Assembly (NCBI RefSeq): GCF_018638295.1
Contig: NZ_JABTTS010000004.1
Span: forward strand, 1 to 64,000
DNA from: Streptomyces sp. CHD11
Lineage (GTDB): Bacteria > Actinomycetota > Actinomycetes > Streptomycetales > Streptomycetaceae
DNA length: 64,000 nucleotides
Reading direction: 5' to 3'
Of this stretch, positions 1 to 8,788 are shown piece by piece. Position 1 is the stretch's first letter; each line of letters opens with the position of its first letter. The notes beneath the pieces were generated by a model that did not search any database, was not told the origin of the DNA, and worked only from the letters and a program-made list of their open reading frames with translations. The translations under genes and the position numbers were made by a program.

Positions 1-205
1 CAACGGGCCGGGTGAGGCGCGTGAGGCGGATCTCGGTGTCGCTTCCGGCAACGGCAAGGGGCAGATCTTCGTGAAGGGCGAGGTCATCAAGACGGTGCCC
101 GAGTCGAAGATCGTGGAGACGCTGATCGAGGAGGCGATGAAGATCGCCGAGCAGATGGAGAAGGACGGCATCGCGTCGGGGGAGCCGGCCGTCACCGTGA
201 GCTGA
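1..205 (+). CDS. ispG: 4-hydroxy-3-methylbut-2-enyl diphosphate synthase, 3' end only
   Basis: Partial gene: only about the last 67 codons lie in the window (reading frame from base 2, stop at 203-205). The visible residues begin [20 protein letters not shown], the conserved C-terminal segment of IspG/GcpE near its Fe-S cluster region. The enzyme reductively removes the ring from methylerythritol cyclodiphosphate in the cytosolic MEP isoprenoid pathway. It is followed 31 bp later by dxs and then a class III aminotransferase, the order seen at the end of Streptomyces hopanoid clusters, so this is probably the hopanoid-linked ispG copy. That last point is inference, because the upstream hopanoid genes are outside the window. 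Confidence 0.9.
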   Translation, partial: NGPGEAREADLGVASGNGKGQIFVKGEVIKTVPESKIVETLIEEAMKIAEQMEKDGIASGEPAVTVS

Positions 206-236
206 ACAGCACGGAATCTTCGAAGGGGGCCCGAGC

Positions 237-2177
237 GTGACGATTCTGGAGAGCATCCGGCAACCACGCGACCTGAAGGCGCTGTCCGAGGCGCAACTCG
301 GCGAACTGTCCCACGAGATCCGGGAGTTCCTGGTGCACGCGGTGGCCAGGACCGGCGGCCATCTCGGACCCAACCTCGGGGTGGTGGAACTCACCGTGGC
401 CCTGCACCGGGTCTTCGAGTCGCCCGTCGACCGCATCCTGTGGGACACCGGCCACCAGAGCTACGTCCACAAACTCCTGACCGGCCGCCAGGACTTCTCC
501 AAGCTGCGCGGCAAGGGCGGCCTGTCCGGCTACCCCTCGCGGGAGGAGTCCGAGCACGACGTCATCGAGAACAGTCACGCCTCCACGGCCCTCGGCTGGG
601 CCGACGGGCTGGCCAAGGCCCGCCAGGTGCGGGGGGAGCAGGGCCATGTCGTCGCGGTGATCGGCGACGGCGCCCTCACCGGGGGCATGGCCTGGGAGGC
701 GCTCAACAACATCGCCGCGGCCAAGCACCGGCCGCTGATCGTCGTCGTCAACGACAACGAACGCTCCTACGCCCCCACCATCGGCGGCCTCGCCGGCCAT
801 CTCGCCACCCTGCGCACCACCGACGGCTACGAACGCGTGCTGGACTGGGGAAAGGAGGTACTCCAGCGCACCCCCGTGGTGGGCCGCGCCGTCTACGAGG
901 CGCTGCACGGAGCGAAGAAGGGCTTCAAGGACGCCTTCGCCCCGCAGGGCCTCTTCGAGGACCTCGGCCTGAAGTACGTCGGCCCGGTCGACGGCCATGA
1001 CATCAGGGCCGTCGAGTCCGCACTGCGCCGCGCCAAACGGTTCCACGGACCGGTCCTGGTCCACTGCATCACCGAGAAGGGCCGCGGCTACGAACCCGCT
1101 CTCGCCCACGAGGAGGACCGCTTCCACACCGTGGGCGTGATGGACCCGCTCACCTGCGCGCCCCTCGCCCCCTCCGGCGGGCCGTCCTGGACCTCCGTGT
1201 TCGGGGAGGAGATCGTCCGGATCGGTGAGGAACGCGAGGACGTCGTGGCGATCACCGCCGCCATGCTGCGTCCGGTGGGCCTCGGCGCCTTCGCCGAGCG
1301 GTTCCCGGACCGGGTCTGGGACGTCGGCATCGCCGAACAGCACGCGGCCGTCTCCGCGGCGGGCCTGGCGACCGGCGGCCTGCACCCGGTCGTCGCCGTC
1401 TACGCCACCTTCCTCAACCGTGCCTTCGACCAGCTGCTGATGGACGTGGCGCTGCACCGCTGCGGGGTGACCTTCGTCCTGGACCGGGCCGGTGTCACCG
1501 GCGTCGACGGGCCCTCGCACAACGGCATGTGGGACCTGTCCGTCCTCCAGGCCGTCCCCGGTCTGCGGATCGCCGCACCCCGCGACGCCGGCCAGCTCCG
1601 CGCCCAGCTGCGCGAGGCGGTCGCCGTCGACGACGCGCCCACGCTGCTGCGGTTCCCCAAGGAGTCGGCCGGCCCGGCGATCCCGGCGCTGGGCCGGGTC
1701 GGCGGCATGGACGTACTGCACCGGTCGGACAGCCCCGAGGTGCTGCTGGTGGCCGTCGGCGTGATGGCACCGGTCTGCCTCCAGGCCGCCGGACTGCTCG
1801 AAGCGCGGGGCGTCGGGTGCACCGTGGTCGACCCCCGCTGGGTCAAGCCGGTCGACCCGGCCCTTCCCGAACTGGCCGGCGGACACCGCATGGTGGCTGT
1901 AGTGGAGGACAACATCCGCGCGGCCGGGGTGGGTTCGGCGGTGGCGCTGGCACTGGGCGACGCCGACGTCGACGTGCCCGTACGGCGGTTCGGCATTCCG
2001 GAGCAGTTCCTCGCGCACGCCAAACGCGCCGAGGTGCTCGCCGACATCGGCCTCACGCCCGTCGAGATCGCGGGACGGATCAGTGCGAGCCTCGCCGTCG
2101 GCGACGTGCTCACGACACAGTCACAGGACCCACAGGACCCACAGGACCCACAGGACCCACAGGAGCAACAGGCATGA
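237..2177 (+). CDS. dxs: 1-deoxy-D-xylulose-5-phosphate synthase (hopanoid-cluster copy)
   Basis: 646 aa with a GTG start preceded by AGGGGG. Dxs condenses pyruvate and glyceraldehyde 3-phosphate with thiamine diphosphate, the first step of the MEP pathway. Visible hallmarks are the TPP-binding [16 protein letters not shown] segment (about residue 140), [16 protein letters not shown] (about 180), and the transketolase-type pyrimidine and C-terminal domains ([15 protein letters not shown] about 420, RFPKESAGP about 475). The length is usual for the family except for the last 20 or so residues, a low-complexity DPQ-repeat tail encoded by a 9-bp tandem repeat. The stop overlaps the start of the next gene (ATGA), implying translational coupling. 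A second, primary dxs probably exists elsewhere in the genome. Confidence 0.95.
   Translation: MTILESIRQPRDLKALSEAQLGELSHEIREFLVHAVARTGGHLGPNLGVVELTVALHRVFESPVDRILWDTGHQSYVHKLLTGRQDFSKLRGKGGLSGYPSREESEHDVIENSHASTALGWADGLAKARQVRGEQGHVVAVIGDGALTGGMAWEALNNIAAAKHRPLIVVVNDNERSYAPTIGGLAGHLATLRTTDGYERVLDWGKEVLQRTPVVGRAVYEALHGAKKGFKDAFAPQGLFEDLGLKYVGPVDGHDIRAVESALRRAKRFHGPVLVHCITEKGRGYEPALAHEEDRFHTVGVMDPLTCAPLAPSGGPSWTSVFGEEIVRIGEEREDVVAITAAMLRPVGLGAFAERFPDRVWDVGIAEQHAAVSAAGLATGGLHPVVAVYATFLNRAFDQLLMDVALHRCGVTFVLDRAGVTGVDGPSHNGMWDLSVLQAVPGLRIAAPRDAGQLRAQLREAVAVDDAPTLLRFPKESAGPAIPALGRVGGMDVLHRSDSPEVLLVAVGVMAPVCLQAAGLLEARGVGCTVVDPRWVKPVDPALPELAGGHRMVAVVEDNIRAAGVGSAVALALGDADVDVPVRRFGIPEQFLAHAKRAEVLADIGLTPVEIAGRISASLAVGDVLTTQSQDPQDPQDPQDPQEQQA
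2122..2166 (+). repeat. 9-bp tandem repeat at the 3' end of dxs
   Basis: Four identical CACAGGACC units and a fifth variant CACAGGAGC lie head to tail. They encode the DPQ repeats of the Dxs tail. The variant unit supplies AGGAG, the probable Shine-Dalgarno sequence of the next gene, whose ATG is at 2174, so the array also sits in a translation initiation region. Confidence 0.9.
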
Positions 2178-3589
2178 CCACCGCGGAGTCCGCCTCGGAC
2201 ACGTCGCACACGGGGGAGTTCGACCTCGGGGCACTGCTGGCCGAGCGCGGGGGCGAGCGCTACGAGCTGCACACCCGGTACCTCAACCACCAGCTCCCGC
2301 GCATGCTGCGCACCATCGGCTTCGACAGGGTCTACGAACGCGCCGAGGGTGCCCATTTCTGGGACGCCGACGGCAACGACCACCTGGACATGCTCGCCGG
2401 ATTCGGGGTGATGGGGCTCGGCCGCCACCACCCCGTGGTCCGCAAGGCGCTGCACGACGTCCTGGACGCCTCGCTCGCCGACCTCACCCGCTTCGACTGC
2501 CCGCCACTGCCCGGCCTGCTGGCCGAGAAGCTGCTCGCGCACAGCCCCCACCTGGACCGGGTGTTCTTCGGCAACAGCGGCACCGAGGCGGTCGAAGCCG
2601 CCCTCAAGTTCGCCCGCTGCGTGACCGGCAGACCACGCGTCCTGTATTGCGAGCACGCCTTCCACGGCCTGACCACCGGTTCCCTGTCGGTCAACGGCGA
2701 GTCCGGCTTCCGGGAGGGCTTCGCCCCGCTGCTGCCGGACACAGCCCTACCGCTGGGGGACCTCGATGCCCTGGAACGGGAACTGCGCGGGGGTGACGTG
2801 GCCGCGCTGATCGTGGAGCCGGTCCAGGGCAAGGGCGTCCGCGAGGCGCCGCCCGGCTATCTGCGCGCCGCACAGGAACTGCTGCACCGGCACAAGGCCC
2901 TGCTGATCGCCGACGAGGTGCAGACCGGACTGGGCAGAACCGGCGACTTCTACGCCTACCAGCACGAGCCGGGGGTCGAGCCGGACCTGGTCTGCGTGGC
3001 CAAGGCGCTCTCCGGCGGGTACGTGCCGGTGGGCGCCACCCTCGGCAAGGACTGGATCTTCAGGAAGGTCTACTCGTCGATGGACCGGGTGCTGGTCCAC
3101 TCGGCCAGCTTCGGGGCCAACGCCCAGGCCATGGCCGCGGGACTGGCGGTGCTGTCGGTCATGGAGAACGAGCAGATCGTGGCCCATGTCCGGAGCACCG
3201 GTGAACTGCTGCGCAGCCGGCTGGCCGCGTTGACCGACCGGTACGAACTGCTCGCCGACGTCCGCGGCCGGGGCCTGATGATCGGCATCGAGTTCGGCCG
3301 CCCCCGGTCGCTGAAGCTGCGCTCGCGCTGGGCCATGCTCCAGGCCGCCCGCAAGGGACTGTTCGCGCAGATGGTGGTCGTCCCGCTGCTGCAGAGGCAC
3401 CGGATCCTCACCCAAGTCTCCGGAGACCACATGGAGGTGATCAAACTGATCCCGCCGCTGATCATCGACGAAGGGGACGTGGACCGGTTCGTGAACGCCT
3501 TCACCGCCGTGATGGACGACGCGCACGACGGCGGACTGATCTGGGACTTCGGCAGAACACTGGTGAAGCAGGCGGTCGCGAACCGCTGA
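2174..3589 (+). CDS. hpnO: Class III aminotransferase, HpnO-like (hopanoid side-chain amination)
   Basis: 471 aa, PLP-dependent, aspartate aminotransferase fold type I. Motifs are [18 protein letters not shown] (phosphate-binding region), [13 protein letters not shown] (Asp contacting the PLP ring nitrogen) and [18 protein letters not shown], whose Lys forms the Schiff base. The start is ATG overlapping the dxs stop, with AGGAG 8 bases upstream. In hopanoid clusters this aminotransferase is thought to convert an aldehyde precursor to aminobacteriohopanetriol; the assignment here rests on the ispG-dxs context, since the family alone (ornithine/acetylornithine-type enzymes) would be ambiguous. 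Other substrates cannot be excluded. Confidence 0.82.
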   Translation: MTTAESASDTSHTGEFDLGALLAERGGERYELHTRYLNHQLPRMLRTIGFDRVYERAEGAHFWDADGNDHLDMLAGFGVMGLGRHHPVVRKALHDVLDASLADLTRFDCPPLPGLLAEKLLAHSPHLDRVFFGNSGTEAVEAALKFARCVTGRPRVLYCEHAFHGLTTGSLSVNGESGFREGFAPLLPDTALPLGDLDALERELRGGDVAALIVEPVQGKGVREAPPGYLRAAQELLHRHKALLIADEVQTGLGRTGDFYAYQHEPGVEPDLVCVAKALSGGYVPVGATLGKDWIFRKVYSSMDRVLVHSASFGANAQAMAAGLAVLSVMENEQIVAHVRSTGELLRSRLAALTDRYELLADVRGRGLMIGIEFGRPRSLKLRSRWAMLQAARKGLFAQMVVVPLLQRHRILTQVSGDHMEVIKLIPPLIIDEGDVDRFVNAFTAVMDDAHDGGLIWDFGRTLVKQAVANR

Positions 3590-3657
3590 CCACCAGGAGA
3601 CTGTGCCTCACAGGCAAGAAAATTGCCTCTGGGGCGAATCTCCGGCTCAATGAAGGC

Positions 3658-4281
3658 ATGAGCCCCTCCGAGTCCGCGCCGCCGTCCGAGCCGGCCGACG
3701 CGCTCCCCGCGGTCGCCCCACAGCTGCGCTCCCTGCGCCGACGGGCCTCCCTGACCCTGGAGGCCGCCGCCCGCGACGCGGGTCTGTCACCGGCCCATCT
3801 CTCCCGGCTGGAGACCGGGCAGCGTCAGCCCTCACTGCCGACGCTGCTCTCCCTCGCCCGCGTCTACGGTACGACCGTCTCCGAGCTGCTCGGCGAGGCC
3901 CCCACCGGGCGGGACGCCGTGGTGCGCGCCGCCGACACGGAGTCCACGGCGGCGGGCGGATGGACCTACTGGCCGGCCGGCGCGCCGGGACGCGGTATGC
4001 AGGCCCTGCGGGTCCGTGTGCCGCACGGGTCCCAGGGGGACGTCGTGCGCGTCCACCCCGGCGAGGAATGGCTGTACATCCTCAGAGGGCGGCTGCGGCT
4101 GCGCCTCGGGGACACCGTGCACCGGCTCGCCCCGGGCGACAGCGCGCACTTCGACTCACTGACTCCGCACCGTCTCGCCGCCGAGGACCCCGACGGGGTC
4201 GAGCTGCTGTTCGTCCATACACTGCTGCAGAGTCCCACGGCCACGCTGTGCCTGGGCCCGATCCAGGGAGGCACGACATGA
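3658..4281 (+). CDS. XRE-family regulator with C-terminal cupin domain
   Basis: 207 aa. An N-terminal helix-turn-helix (residues about 20-75, with LTLEAAARDAGLSPAHLSRL and ETGQRQPSLPTLLSLARVYG) is joined to a cupin barrel (about 115-195, with VHPGEEWLYILRGRLRLRLG and PGDSAHFDSLTPH). Such HTH-cupin proteins are usually one-component sensors that bind a small ligand in the cupin. It follows the hopanoid operon by 68 bp and its stop overlaps the start of the small membrane protein, so it may control its neighbours. Target and ligand cannot be read from the sequence. Confidence 0.85.
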   Translation: MSPSESAPPSEPADALPAVAPQLRSLRRRASLTLEAAARDAGLSPAHLSRLETGQRQPSLPTLLSLARVYGTTVSELLGEAPTGRDAVVRAADTESTAAGGWTYWPAGAPGRGMQALRVRVPHGSQGDVVRVHPGEEWLYILRGRLRLRLGDTVHRLAPGDSAHFDSLTPHRLAAEDPDGVELLFVHTLLQSPTATLCLGPIQGGTT

Positions 4282-4406
4282 CCGGCAGGGACATGGAGGA
4301 GAAGCTGCCCCGCGCCATGTGGGTGCGGCTGTTCATCTACGTGGTGGTGGGGCACGTCCTCGCGGCCTTCATCTACTTCCTGTTCGAGGTGGCCCCCAAG
4401 AAGTAG
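4278..4406 (+). CDS. Small hydrophobic membrane protein (42 aa)
   Basis: The ATG overlaps the stop of the HTH-cupin gene (ATGA) and GGGAGG lies 7 bases upstream. The 42 residues begin MTGRDMEEKLPRAMW and contain one clear membrane span (about residues 17-37, LFIYVVVGHVLAAFIYFLF), ending in PKK. This fits N-in single-pass topology with a short tail. Function unknown; the same tiny gene after the HTH-cupin gene is recalled from other Streptomyces hopanoid regions, which supports it being real. It is followed at once by a strong hairpin terminator. Confidence 0.75.
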   Translation: MTGRDMEEKLPRAMWVRLFIYVVVGHVLAAFIYFLFEVAPKK

Positions 4407-4436
4407 GGGTCCGGCGAGGACGGACACCGGACCCCT
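4405..4436. terminator. Bidirectional hairpin terminator
   Basis: Perfect 10-bp inverted repeat, AGGGGTCCGG and CCGGACCCCT, with a 12-nt loop. It lies between the convergent small membrane protein gene and the tyrosine phosphatase gene. There is no T-tract, as is common in Streptomyces. Confidence 0.8.
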
Positions 4437-4442
4437 CCGGCC

Positions 4443-5240
4443 TCAGTCGAGCATGCGCTCGCGCAGCCGCTCCCGGGCCCCCGGGGTGAGGCCGAGACCC
4501 TGCTCCAGATACGGGTCCACGCCGCCCCACGTCTCCTCGATGGTCTCGAAAGCGGCTGCCAGATACTCCGTCCGCGCGTCGAACAGGGGGTCGAGCAGCT
4601 CCATGACCTCGGGGGAGTAGGCCGAGGCGGAGCTGCCGCTGCGGTGCACCTTGTAGCGGCGGTGCTTGGCGCTGGACTTCAGGTAGTCGTCGACGATCGC
4701 GTCCCGTTCGACGCCCAGGGCGAGCAGGGTCACCGCCACCGACAGTCCCGCACGGTCCTTGCCCGCCGCGCAGTGCATCAGCGCGGGGACGCTGTCCTCG
4801 ACGAGCGAGTGCACCACCCGGGTGTGCTCCGCGGTGCGCTCCTTGATGATCATGCGGTAGGAGCTGATCATCCGGTCCGCGCCCTTGCCGTCCGCGAGGA
4901 TCGAGCGCAGCTGGTCCAGGTCGCCGTCGCGGACCATCTTCCAGAACTCGGCGCCGTCGGCCGGGTCACTGAGCGGCAGGTTCACATTGCGCACGCCCGG
5001 CAGCTCGATGTCCGCCCCCTCCAGCTTCTGGTCGGCCGCGTTACGGAAGTCGAAGACCGTGTGCAGCCCGAGGGAGGACAGGAAGACGGCGTCCTGCGCG
5101 GTCGCGTGGGCGAGGTGACCGCTGCGGAACAGCACCCCGTGCCGCACCCGCCGTCCGTCCACGGTCGGCAGTCCGCCCACGTCGCGGAAGTTGCGCACTC
5201 CGGTCAGCTCGGGTTCGGTCGACGGGATCTGCTGCGTCAC
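4443..5240 (-). CDS. Tyrosine-protein phosphatase (DSP/PTP-like)
   Basis: 265 aa. The CX5R signature is present as HCAAGKDRAG (Cys nucleophile, Arg for phosphate), preceded by GVRNFRDVGGLPTVDGRRV, typical of the bacterial tyrosine phosphatase family (Y_phosphatase3). The start is GTG at 5240 with GGAGGAG 7 bases upstream; the longer open frame upstream lacks coding character. No signal peptide, so cytoplasmic. Substrates could be phosphotyrosine proteins or phosphoinositides. It converges on the hopanoid operon and shares its terminator. Confidence 0.85.
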   Translation of the reverse strand: MTQQIPSTEPELTGVRNFRDVGGLPTVDGRRVRHGVLFRSGHLAHATAQDAVFLSSLGLHTVFDFRNAADQKLEGADIELPGVRNVNLPLSDPADGAEFWKMVRDGDLDQLRSILADGKGADRMISSYRMIIKERTAEHTRVVHSLVEDSVPALMHCAAGKDRAGLSVAVTLLALGVERDAIVDDYLKSSAKHRRYKVHRSGSSASAYSPEVMELLDPLFDARTEYLAAAFETIEETWGGVDPYLEQGLGLTPGARERLRERMLD

Positions 5241-6028
5241 GGAAGAACTCCTCCCACTCGGCGCCGCCGCCGCGGCTCGCCGACGGGCACCACTCGACGA
5301 TACGACATGCCTGCCTGGGGCAATGAGTTGTCCACAGGCATTGTCCGGCCCGCCCCGTGCACCTGACGGTGCTGGTGTCCGGTCGCGTCTGTCCGGGGCC
5401 ACCGGGGCTCGGTGACGCAAGCCTCCGAGGGCGGTCGTACACGGCTTCTGCCGGGGCCGGCCGCCGGTCACGCACCGCGTGCCGAGGCCAGACCGGACAC
5501 CAGTACCTGCCCCGGGCCGCCCTCGGAACCGACGCGACCGAGGAGCGCGGCGAGGTCCGCGGCTGTGCCCTCCGGAGGGCACACCGTCGTCCTCGCCTGC
5601 CTCCAGGCGCAGTACGTCGGGGAACCCGTTCCGGCCCTCCGGCTGAGCGGTCCCGACCCGACGCCCATGCGCGAATGCCGCGAAACGGGCGAAACGTGCC
5701 GAGGGGTCGCGCTCTTGCGTCACAAATCGAGCACCGGTCCGCGAGGGAGGTCCGGATGTCGCGGCGCTCCGGGCGCGGCGCCTGTGATCGACCTGAATGG
5801 AGCGATCTGCCCGATTAGGGAGTTTCGCTCCAACATGCGCCGATAGGGCAGGGGATGAGGAGGGGTGCGTGAGCATCGTCATATCAGTGACGATGTGTTG
5901 TCGCCATGCTCACGTAATTTAACGGTGCGGCAAGGGAATTCGGGGGGAGCCGTCGTCACCGTCCACGCTCGGTGACGTCAATTCCCCTTGTGGATCACGG
6001 AAGAACCACGTTCGCGGGGAACCTCCGC
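5241..6028. other. Non-coding stretch of about 790 bp with an elaborate inverted repeat
   Basis: Open frames here look like shadows: there is no recognisable domain and no good ribosome site. At 5869-5913 there is a nested inverted repeat (outer arms GTGAGCAT/ATGCTCAC, inner arms ATCGTCA/TGACGAT). Base composition drops locally to AT-rich around 5914-5925, as in a promoter region. The rest shows nothing I can name. Confidence 0.6.
5869..5913. promoter_or_regulatory. Nested inverted repeat, possible operator
   Basis: The outer arms GTGAGCAT (5869-5876) and ATGCTCAC (5906-5913) are perfect. Inside them ATCGTCA (5875-5881) pairs with TGACGAT (5888-5894). It could be a protein-binding site or an RNA hairpin. 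The nearest downstream plus-strand gene is the LysM-M23 peptidase; the nearest minus-strand gene start is the phosphatase at 5240. Confidence 0.45.
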
Positions 6029-6058
6029 TTGTCCCGTCGCGTCCGGGTCGCTTACGTT
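6029..6058 (+). promoter_or_regulatory. Candidate housekeeping promoter for the riboswitch-peptidase transcript
   Basis: TTGTCC (6029-6034), an 18-bp spacer and TACGTT (6053-6058) resemble the Streptomyces HrdB consensus. A start near 6065 would place the riboswitch at the very 5' end of the mRNA. Confidence 0.5.
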
Positions 6059-6063
6059 CCCAA

Positions 6064-6258
6064 CCGATCCGGACGGACGCCTAATCCTGCCGCCGTCCGG
6101 AGCCCGCACACATACCCACCCGTGTACGGCAGGAGCGGGGGACCCACAGGTACGACTGCCTGTTCCGGTCTCCGGAACGGCTCAGGGGTTAAGTCGCGCG
6201 AAATCGCGGCCGGGCATCTCCAGCCCGAACCCGACAGCTCACCTCGTAGGCGCCGGAG
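6064..6258 (+). ncRNA. c-di-AMP riboswitch (ydaO/yuaA type)
   Basis: The leader carries the conserved blocks of the ydaO aptamer as I know them from Streptomyces cell-wall hydrolase genes: GACGCCTAATCCTGCCG near the 5' end, ACGGCAGGAGCGGGGGACCCA in the middle (6125-6145), a CTCAGGGGTTAAGTCGCGCG block (6180-6199) and CCCGAACCCGACAGCTCACC followed by TCGTAGGCG at the 3' side. In this class c-di-AMP binding lowers expression of resuscitation factors and peptidoglycan hydrolases. The peptidase ribosome site (AGGA at 6261) follows directly, so either transcription or initiation control is possible. Confidence 0.88.
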
Positions 6259-6271
6259 ACAGGAATGCGTC

Positions 6272-7216
6272 ATGCCCGCGAAGGGTAAGCACCGCCGTAC
6301 CAAGGCTCAGCGTTTCACCCGTTCCATCGCCGTCGCCGGAACCGGCGGCGCCGCACTCGCCCTGCCGCTTCTCGGTGCCACCGGCGCGAACGCCGCCACG
6401 CCGCAGACGGCTCCCGAGAAGTCCGTCCAGTCGCTCTCCGTGGCCGGCCACCAGGCCACGGCCGACAAGGGCGGCGAGGCCCGCACCTACACCGTGAAGG
6501 CCGGCGACTACCTCGCGAAGATCGCCGAGGCGGAGCAGGTCGACGGTGGCTGGAAGCAGCTCTACGCGGACAACCGCGAGGCCGTCGGCGACGACCCGGC
6601 CCTGATCCACCCCGGTCTGAAGCTCTCCGTCGACGGCAAGGCCGCCCCGGCCGCGCCGAAGAAGCCCGCCGCGCCCGCGACGCCGAAGCCCGCGACGCCC
6701 AAGCCCGCCGCGCCGAAGGCCGAGAAGCCCGCCGAGAAGCCGGCGCAGCAGTCGTCCGAGCAGTCCGCCCCGGCGGCCTCCACCCGGACGACGGCGAACC
6801 AGTCCGCGTCCGGCTTCAGCTCCCCGGTGCCCGGCGGCGGTGTCGGCACCGCCTACAAGGTGGCCGGCAGCATGTGGTCCAGTGGCTACCACACCGGTGT
6901 CGACTTCAGCGTCCCGACCGGCACCCCCCTGAAGGCCGTCGGCTCCGGCACGGTCGTCTCCGCGGGCTGGGCCGGCGCGTACGGCAACCAGGTCGTCATC
7001 CAGCTCGCCGACGGTCACTACGCCCAGTACGCCCACCTGTCCTCGCTGTCCGTCTCGGCCGGCCAGAGCGTGACCGGCGGCCAGCAGGTCGGCCTCTCCG
7101 GCTCGACCGGCAACTCGACCGGACCGCACCTGCACTTCGAGATCCGCACCAGCCCGAACTACGGCTCGGACGTGGACCCGGTTTCCTACCTCCGCTCGAA
7201 GGGCGTCTCCCTCTGA
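6272..7216 (+). CDS. Secreted LysM-M23 peptidoglycan endopeptidase
   Basis: 314 aa. The signal peptide has a basic N-terminus (MPAKGKHRRTKAQRF), a hydrophobic core and an AxA-type cleavage site near GANAA (about residue 43). A LysM domain follows (YTVKAGDYLAKIAE from about 72), then a Pro/Ala/Lys-rich linker (about 127-180), then an M23 domain with the zinc ligands in SGYHTGVDFSVP and GPHLHFEIR. It should cleave peptide cross-links of peptidoglycan outside the cell. The ATG was chosen because AGGA lies 7 bases upstream and the riboswitch ends just before it. Expression is predicted to fall when c-di-AMP is high. Confidence 0.92.
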   Translation: MPAKGKHRRTKAQRFTRSIAVAGTGGAALALPLLGATGANAATPQTAPEKSVQSLSVAGHQATADKGGEARTYTVKAGDYLAKIAEAEQVDGGWKQLYADNREAVGDDPALIHPGLKLSVDGKAAPAAPKKPAAPATPKPATPKPAAPKAEKPAEKPAQQSSEQSAPAASTRTTANQSASGFSSPVPGGGVGTAYKVAGSMWSSGYHTGVDFSVPTGTPLKAVGSGTVVSAGWAGAYGNQVVIQLADGHYAQYAHLSSLSVSAGQSVTGGQQVGLSGSTGNSTGPHLHFEIRTSPNYGSDVDPVSYLRSKGVSL

Positions 7217-7241
7217 CATCCGCGGAACCTTCCTGACACGC

Positions 7242-7285
7242 ACACCGAAGGCCGGACCCCGATCCCCGGGTTCGGCCTTCGGTGT
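7242..7285 (+). terminator. Hairpin terminator after the M23 gene
   Basis: Perfect 13-bp stem, ACACCGAAGGCCG with CGGCCTTCGGTGT, around an 18-nt loop, 25 bp after the peptidase stop codon. A short T-rich stretch follows. Confidence 0.8.
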
Positions 7286-7386
7286 ATTCCGAAACAGCGA
7301 ACCTTTTGACAGTGGTTTATCTCACCGGGCGTCAACCCTTTCCTACGGTCGCGTAGGTCACATCGAAAGGTGAATCATGGCCTGCT

Positions 7387-8205
7387 GTGGCAGACGATTC
7401 GAAGAGTGACAGCAGAAAAGTGATCGGGTCGTACGTGGCGGTGGGGGACAGCTTCACCGAGGGCGTCGGCGACCCCGGCCCCGAGGGTGCGTTCGTCGGC
7501 TGGGCCGACCGGCTCGCCGTGCTTCTCGCCGACCGACGGCCCGAAGGCGATTTCGAGTACTCCAACCTCGCCGTGCGCGGAAAGCTGTTGGACCAGATCA
7601 TGGCGGACCAGCTCCCCAGGGCGGTGGAACTCGCCCCCGATCTGGTCTCGTTCTGCGCGGGCGGAAATGACATCCTCCGTCCGGGCAGCGACCCGGACGA
7701 AGTGGCGGCGCGTTTCGAGCGGGCGATCGCCGCGCTCGCGGCCGTGTCCGGCACCGTGCTGGTGACGACCGGGTTCGACACCCGCGGCGTGCCCCTCCTC
7801 AGGCATCTGCGTGGCAAGATCGCCACCTACAACGGGCATGTGCGGGCCGTCGCCGACCGCTACGGCTGCCCGGTGCTCGACCTGTGGTCCCTCCGGAGCG
7901 TCCAGGACCGCAGGGCCTGGGACACCGACCGGCTGCACCTGTCGCCCGAGGGGCACACACGGGTGGCGCTCCGCGCCGGACTGGCCCTCGGCCTGGAGGT
8001 CCCCGCCGACCCGGAGCAGCCCTGGCCGCCCCTGCCGCCCCGCGGCGCCCTCGAGGTCCGCCGGGACGACGTGCAGTGGGCCCGTGAGTACCTGGTGCCG
8101 TGGATCGGCCGCCGGCTGCGCGGCGAGTCCTCCGGCGACCACGTGATCGCGAAGGGCACGCTGTCGCCGGACGACATCAAGGTACGGATCGCCTCCGTGG
8201 CGTGA
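7387..8205 (+). CDS. SGNH/GDSL-family hydrolase
   Basis: 272 aa. Block I is VAVGDSFTEGVGD (nucleophile Ser, about residue 21), block III is CAGGNDILRPG, and block V is DRLHLSPEGH with the catalytic Asp and His. No signal peptide or membrane span is seen, so it is likely cytoplasmic. Family members are esterases, lipases or acetyl-transferring enzymes. The start given is GTG; the ribosome site is weak, and the GAAAGG upstream is rather far away. The substrate is unknown. Confidence 0.85.
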   Translation: MADDSKSDSRKVIGSYVAVGDSFTEGVGDPGPEGAFVGWADRLAVLLADRRPEGDFEYSNLAVRGKLLDQIMADQLPRAVELAPDLVSFCAGGNDILRPGSDPDEVAARFERAIAALAAVSGTVLVTTGFDTRGVPLLRHLRGKIATYNGHVRAVADRYGCPVLDLWSLRSVQDRRAWDTDRLHLSPEGHTRVALRAGLALGLEVPADPEQPWPPLPPRGALEVRRDDVQWAREYLVPWIGRRLRGESSGDHVIAKGTLSPDDIKVRIASVA

Positions 8206-8221
8206 GGTTCCGCGCGGTAGC

Positions 8222-8755
8222 GTGGTGATCACGGGGGAGTGGAACCTGAGGCCGGCGGCGCGTACGGACGCCGAGGCGGTGGCCGAGCTGCGCGCGGTGG
8301 TGCTGCGCCCGGATCCGGAACGGCTCGGGCGGTACGACGCCCGCCGGGTACGGCAGCGGCTGCGTGACGGTTTCGACCCCGGCCACACCTGGGTGATCGA
8401 GGTGGCGGGCGCCTTCGCCGGCTGCGTGGCCCTGCGCCCCGCCGGGGACTGCCACTGGCTGGAGCGCTTCTACCTCGCCCCGGACCATCAGGGCGGCGGC
8501 ATCGGTTCCGGCGTGCTGGGCGCACTCCTGGAGCGGTGCGACCGCGACGGCGGCGTCGTGCGGCTGAACGTGCTGCGCGGCAGCCCGGTCCGGCGGCTGT
8601 ACGAACGGCACGGATTCACCGTGGAGACCCGGAGTCCGGTGGACGTGTTCGTGGTGCGCCCGCCGTCTCCCGCTTCCCTGCCGTCCCCCGGTCACCGGCA
8701 AGTCTCCGGGTTCCCGGCCGTAACCGCCGCCGCGGTGGGAGACCGGCGCACATAA
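8222..8755 (+). CDS. GNAT-family N-acetyltransferase
   Basis: 177 aa. The acetyl-CoA-binding motif A is FYLAPDHQGGGIGSGVLGALL (Q/RxxGxG/A loop), followed by the typical RLYERHGFTVETRSPVDV end of the fold (about residues 130-148). It starts 16 bp after the SGNH hydrolase and may be co-transcribed. The GTG at 8222 is taken as start; a GTG a codon later or at 8240 is possible. The last 25 or so residues look unstructured. The acceptor substrate is not evident. Confidence 0.82.
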   Translation: MVITGEWNLRPAARTDAEAVAELRAVVLRPDPERLGRYDARRVRQRLRDGFDPGHTWVIEVAGAFAGCVALRPAGDCHWLERFYLAPDHQGGGIGSGVLGALLERCDRDGGVVRLNVLRGSPVRRLYERHGFTVETRSPVDVFVVRPPSPASLPSPGHRQVSGFPAVTAAAVGDRRT

Positions 8756-8777
8756 TGGAATGTCTGGACGATTCCAT
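8755..8777. promoter_or_regulatory. Inverted repeat upstream of the MBL hydrolase gene
   Basis: Perfect 7-bp arms ATGGAAT and ATTCCAT with a 9-bp spacer, ending 11 bp before the GTG start of the metallo-hydrolase gene. The position suits an operator or a 5' hairpin near the ribosome site. No regulator is identifiable. Confidence 0.4.
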
Positions 8778-8788
8778 ATGGAGGTACC

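Noticed and set aside
192..2018. 608-aa minus-strand frame opposite dxs
   Set aside because: Antisense shadow; composition rich in His/Gly/Arg/Val and no known domain, while dxs is unmistakable.
5241..5882. Longer tyrosine phosphatase starting at 5882
   Set aside because: The upstream part is Arg/Ala/Pro-rich shadow; the GTG at 5240 has an excellent GGAGGAG site and the family's usual N-terminus.
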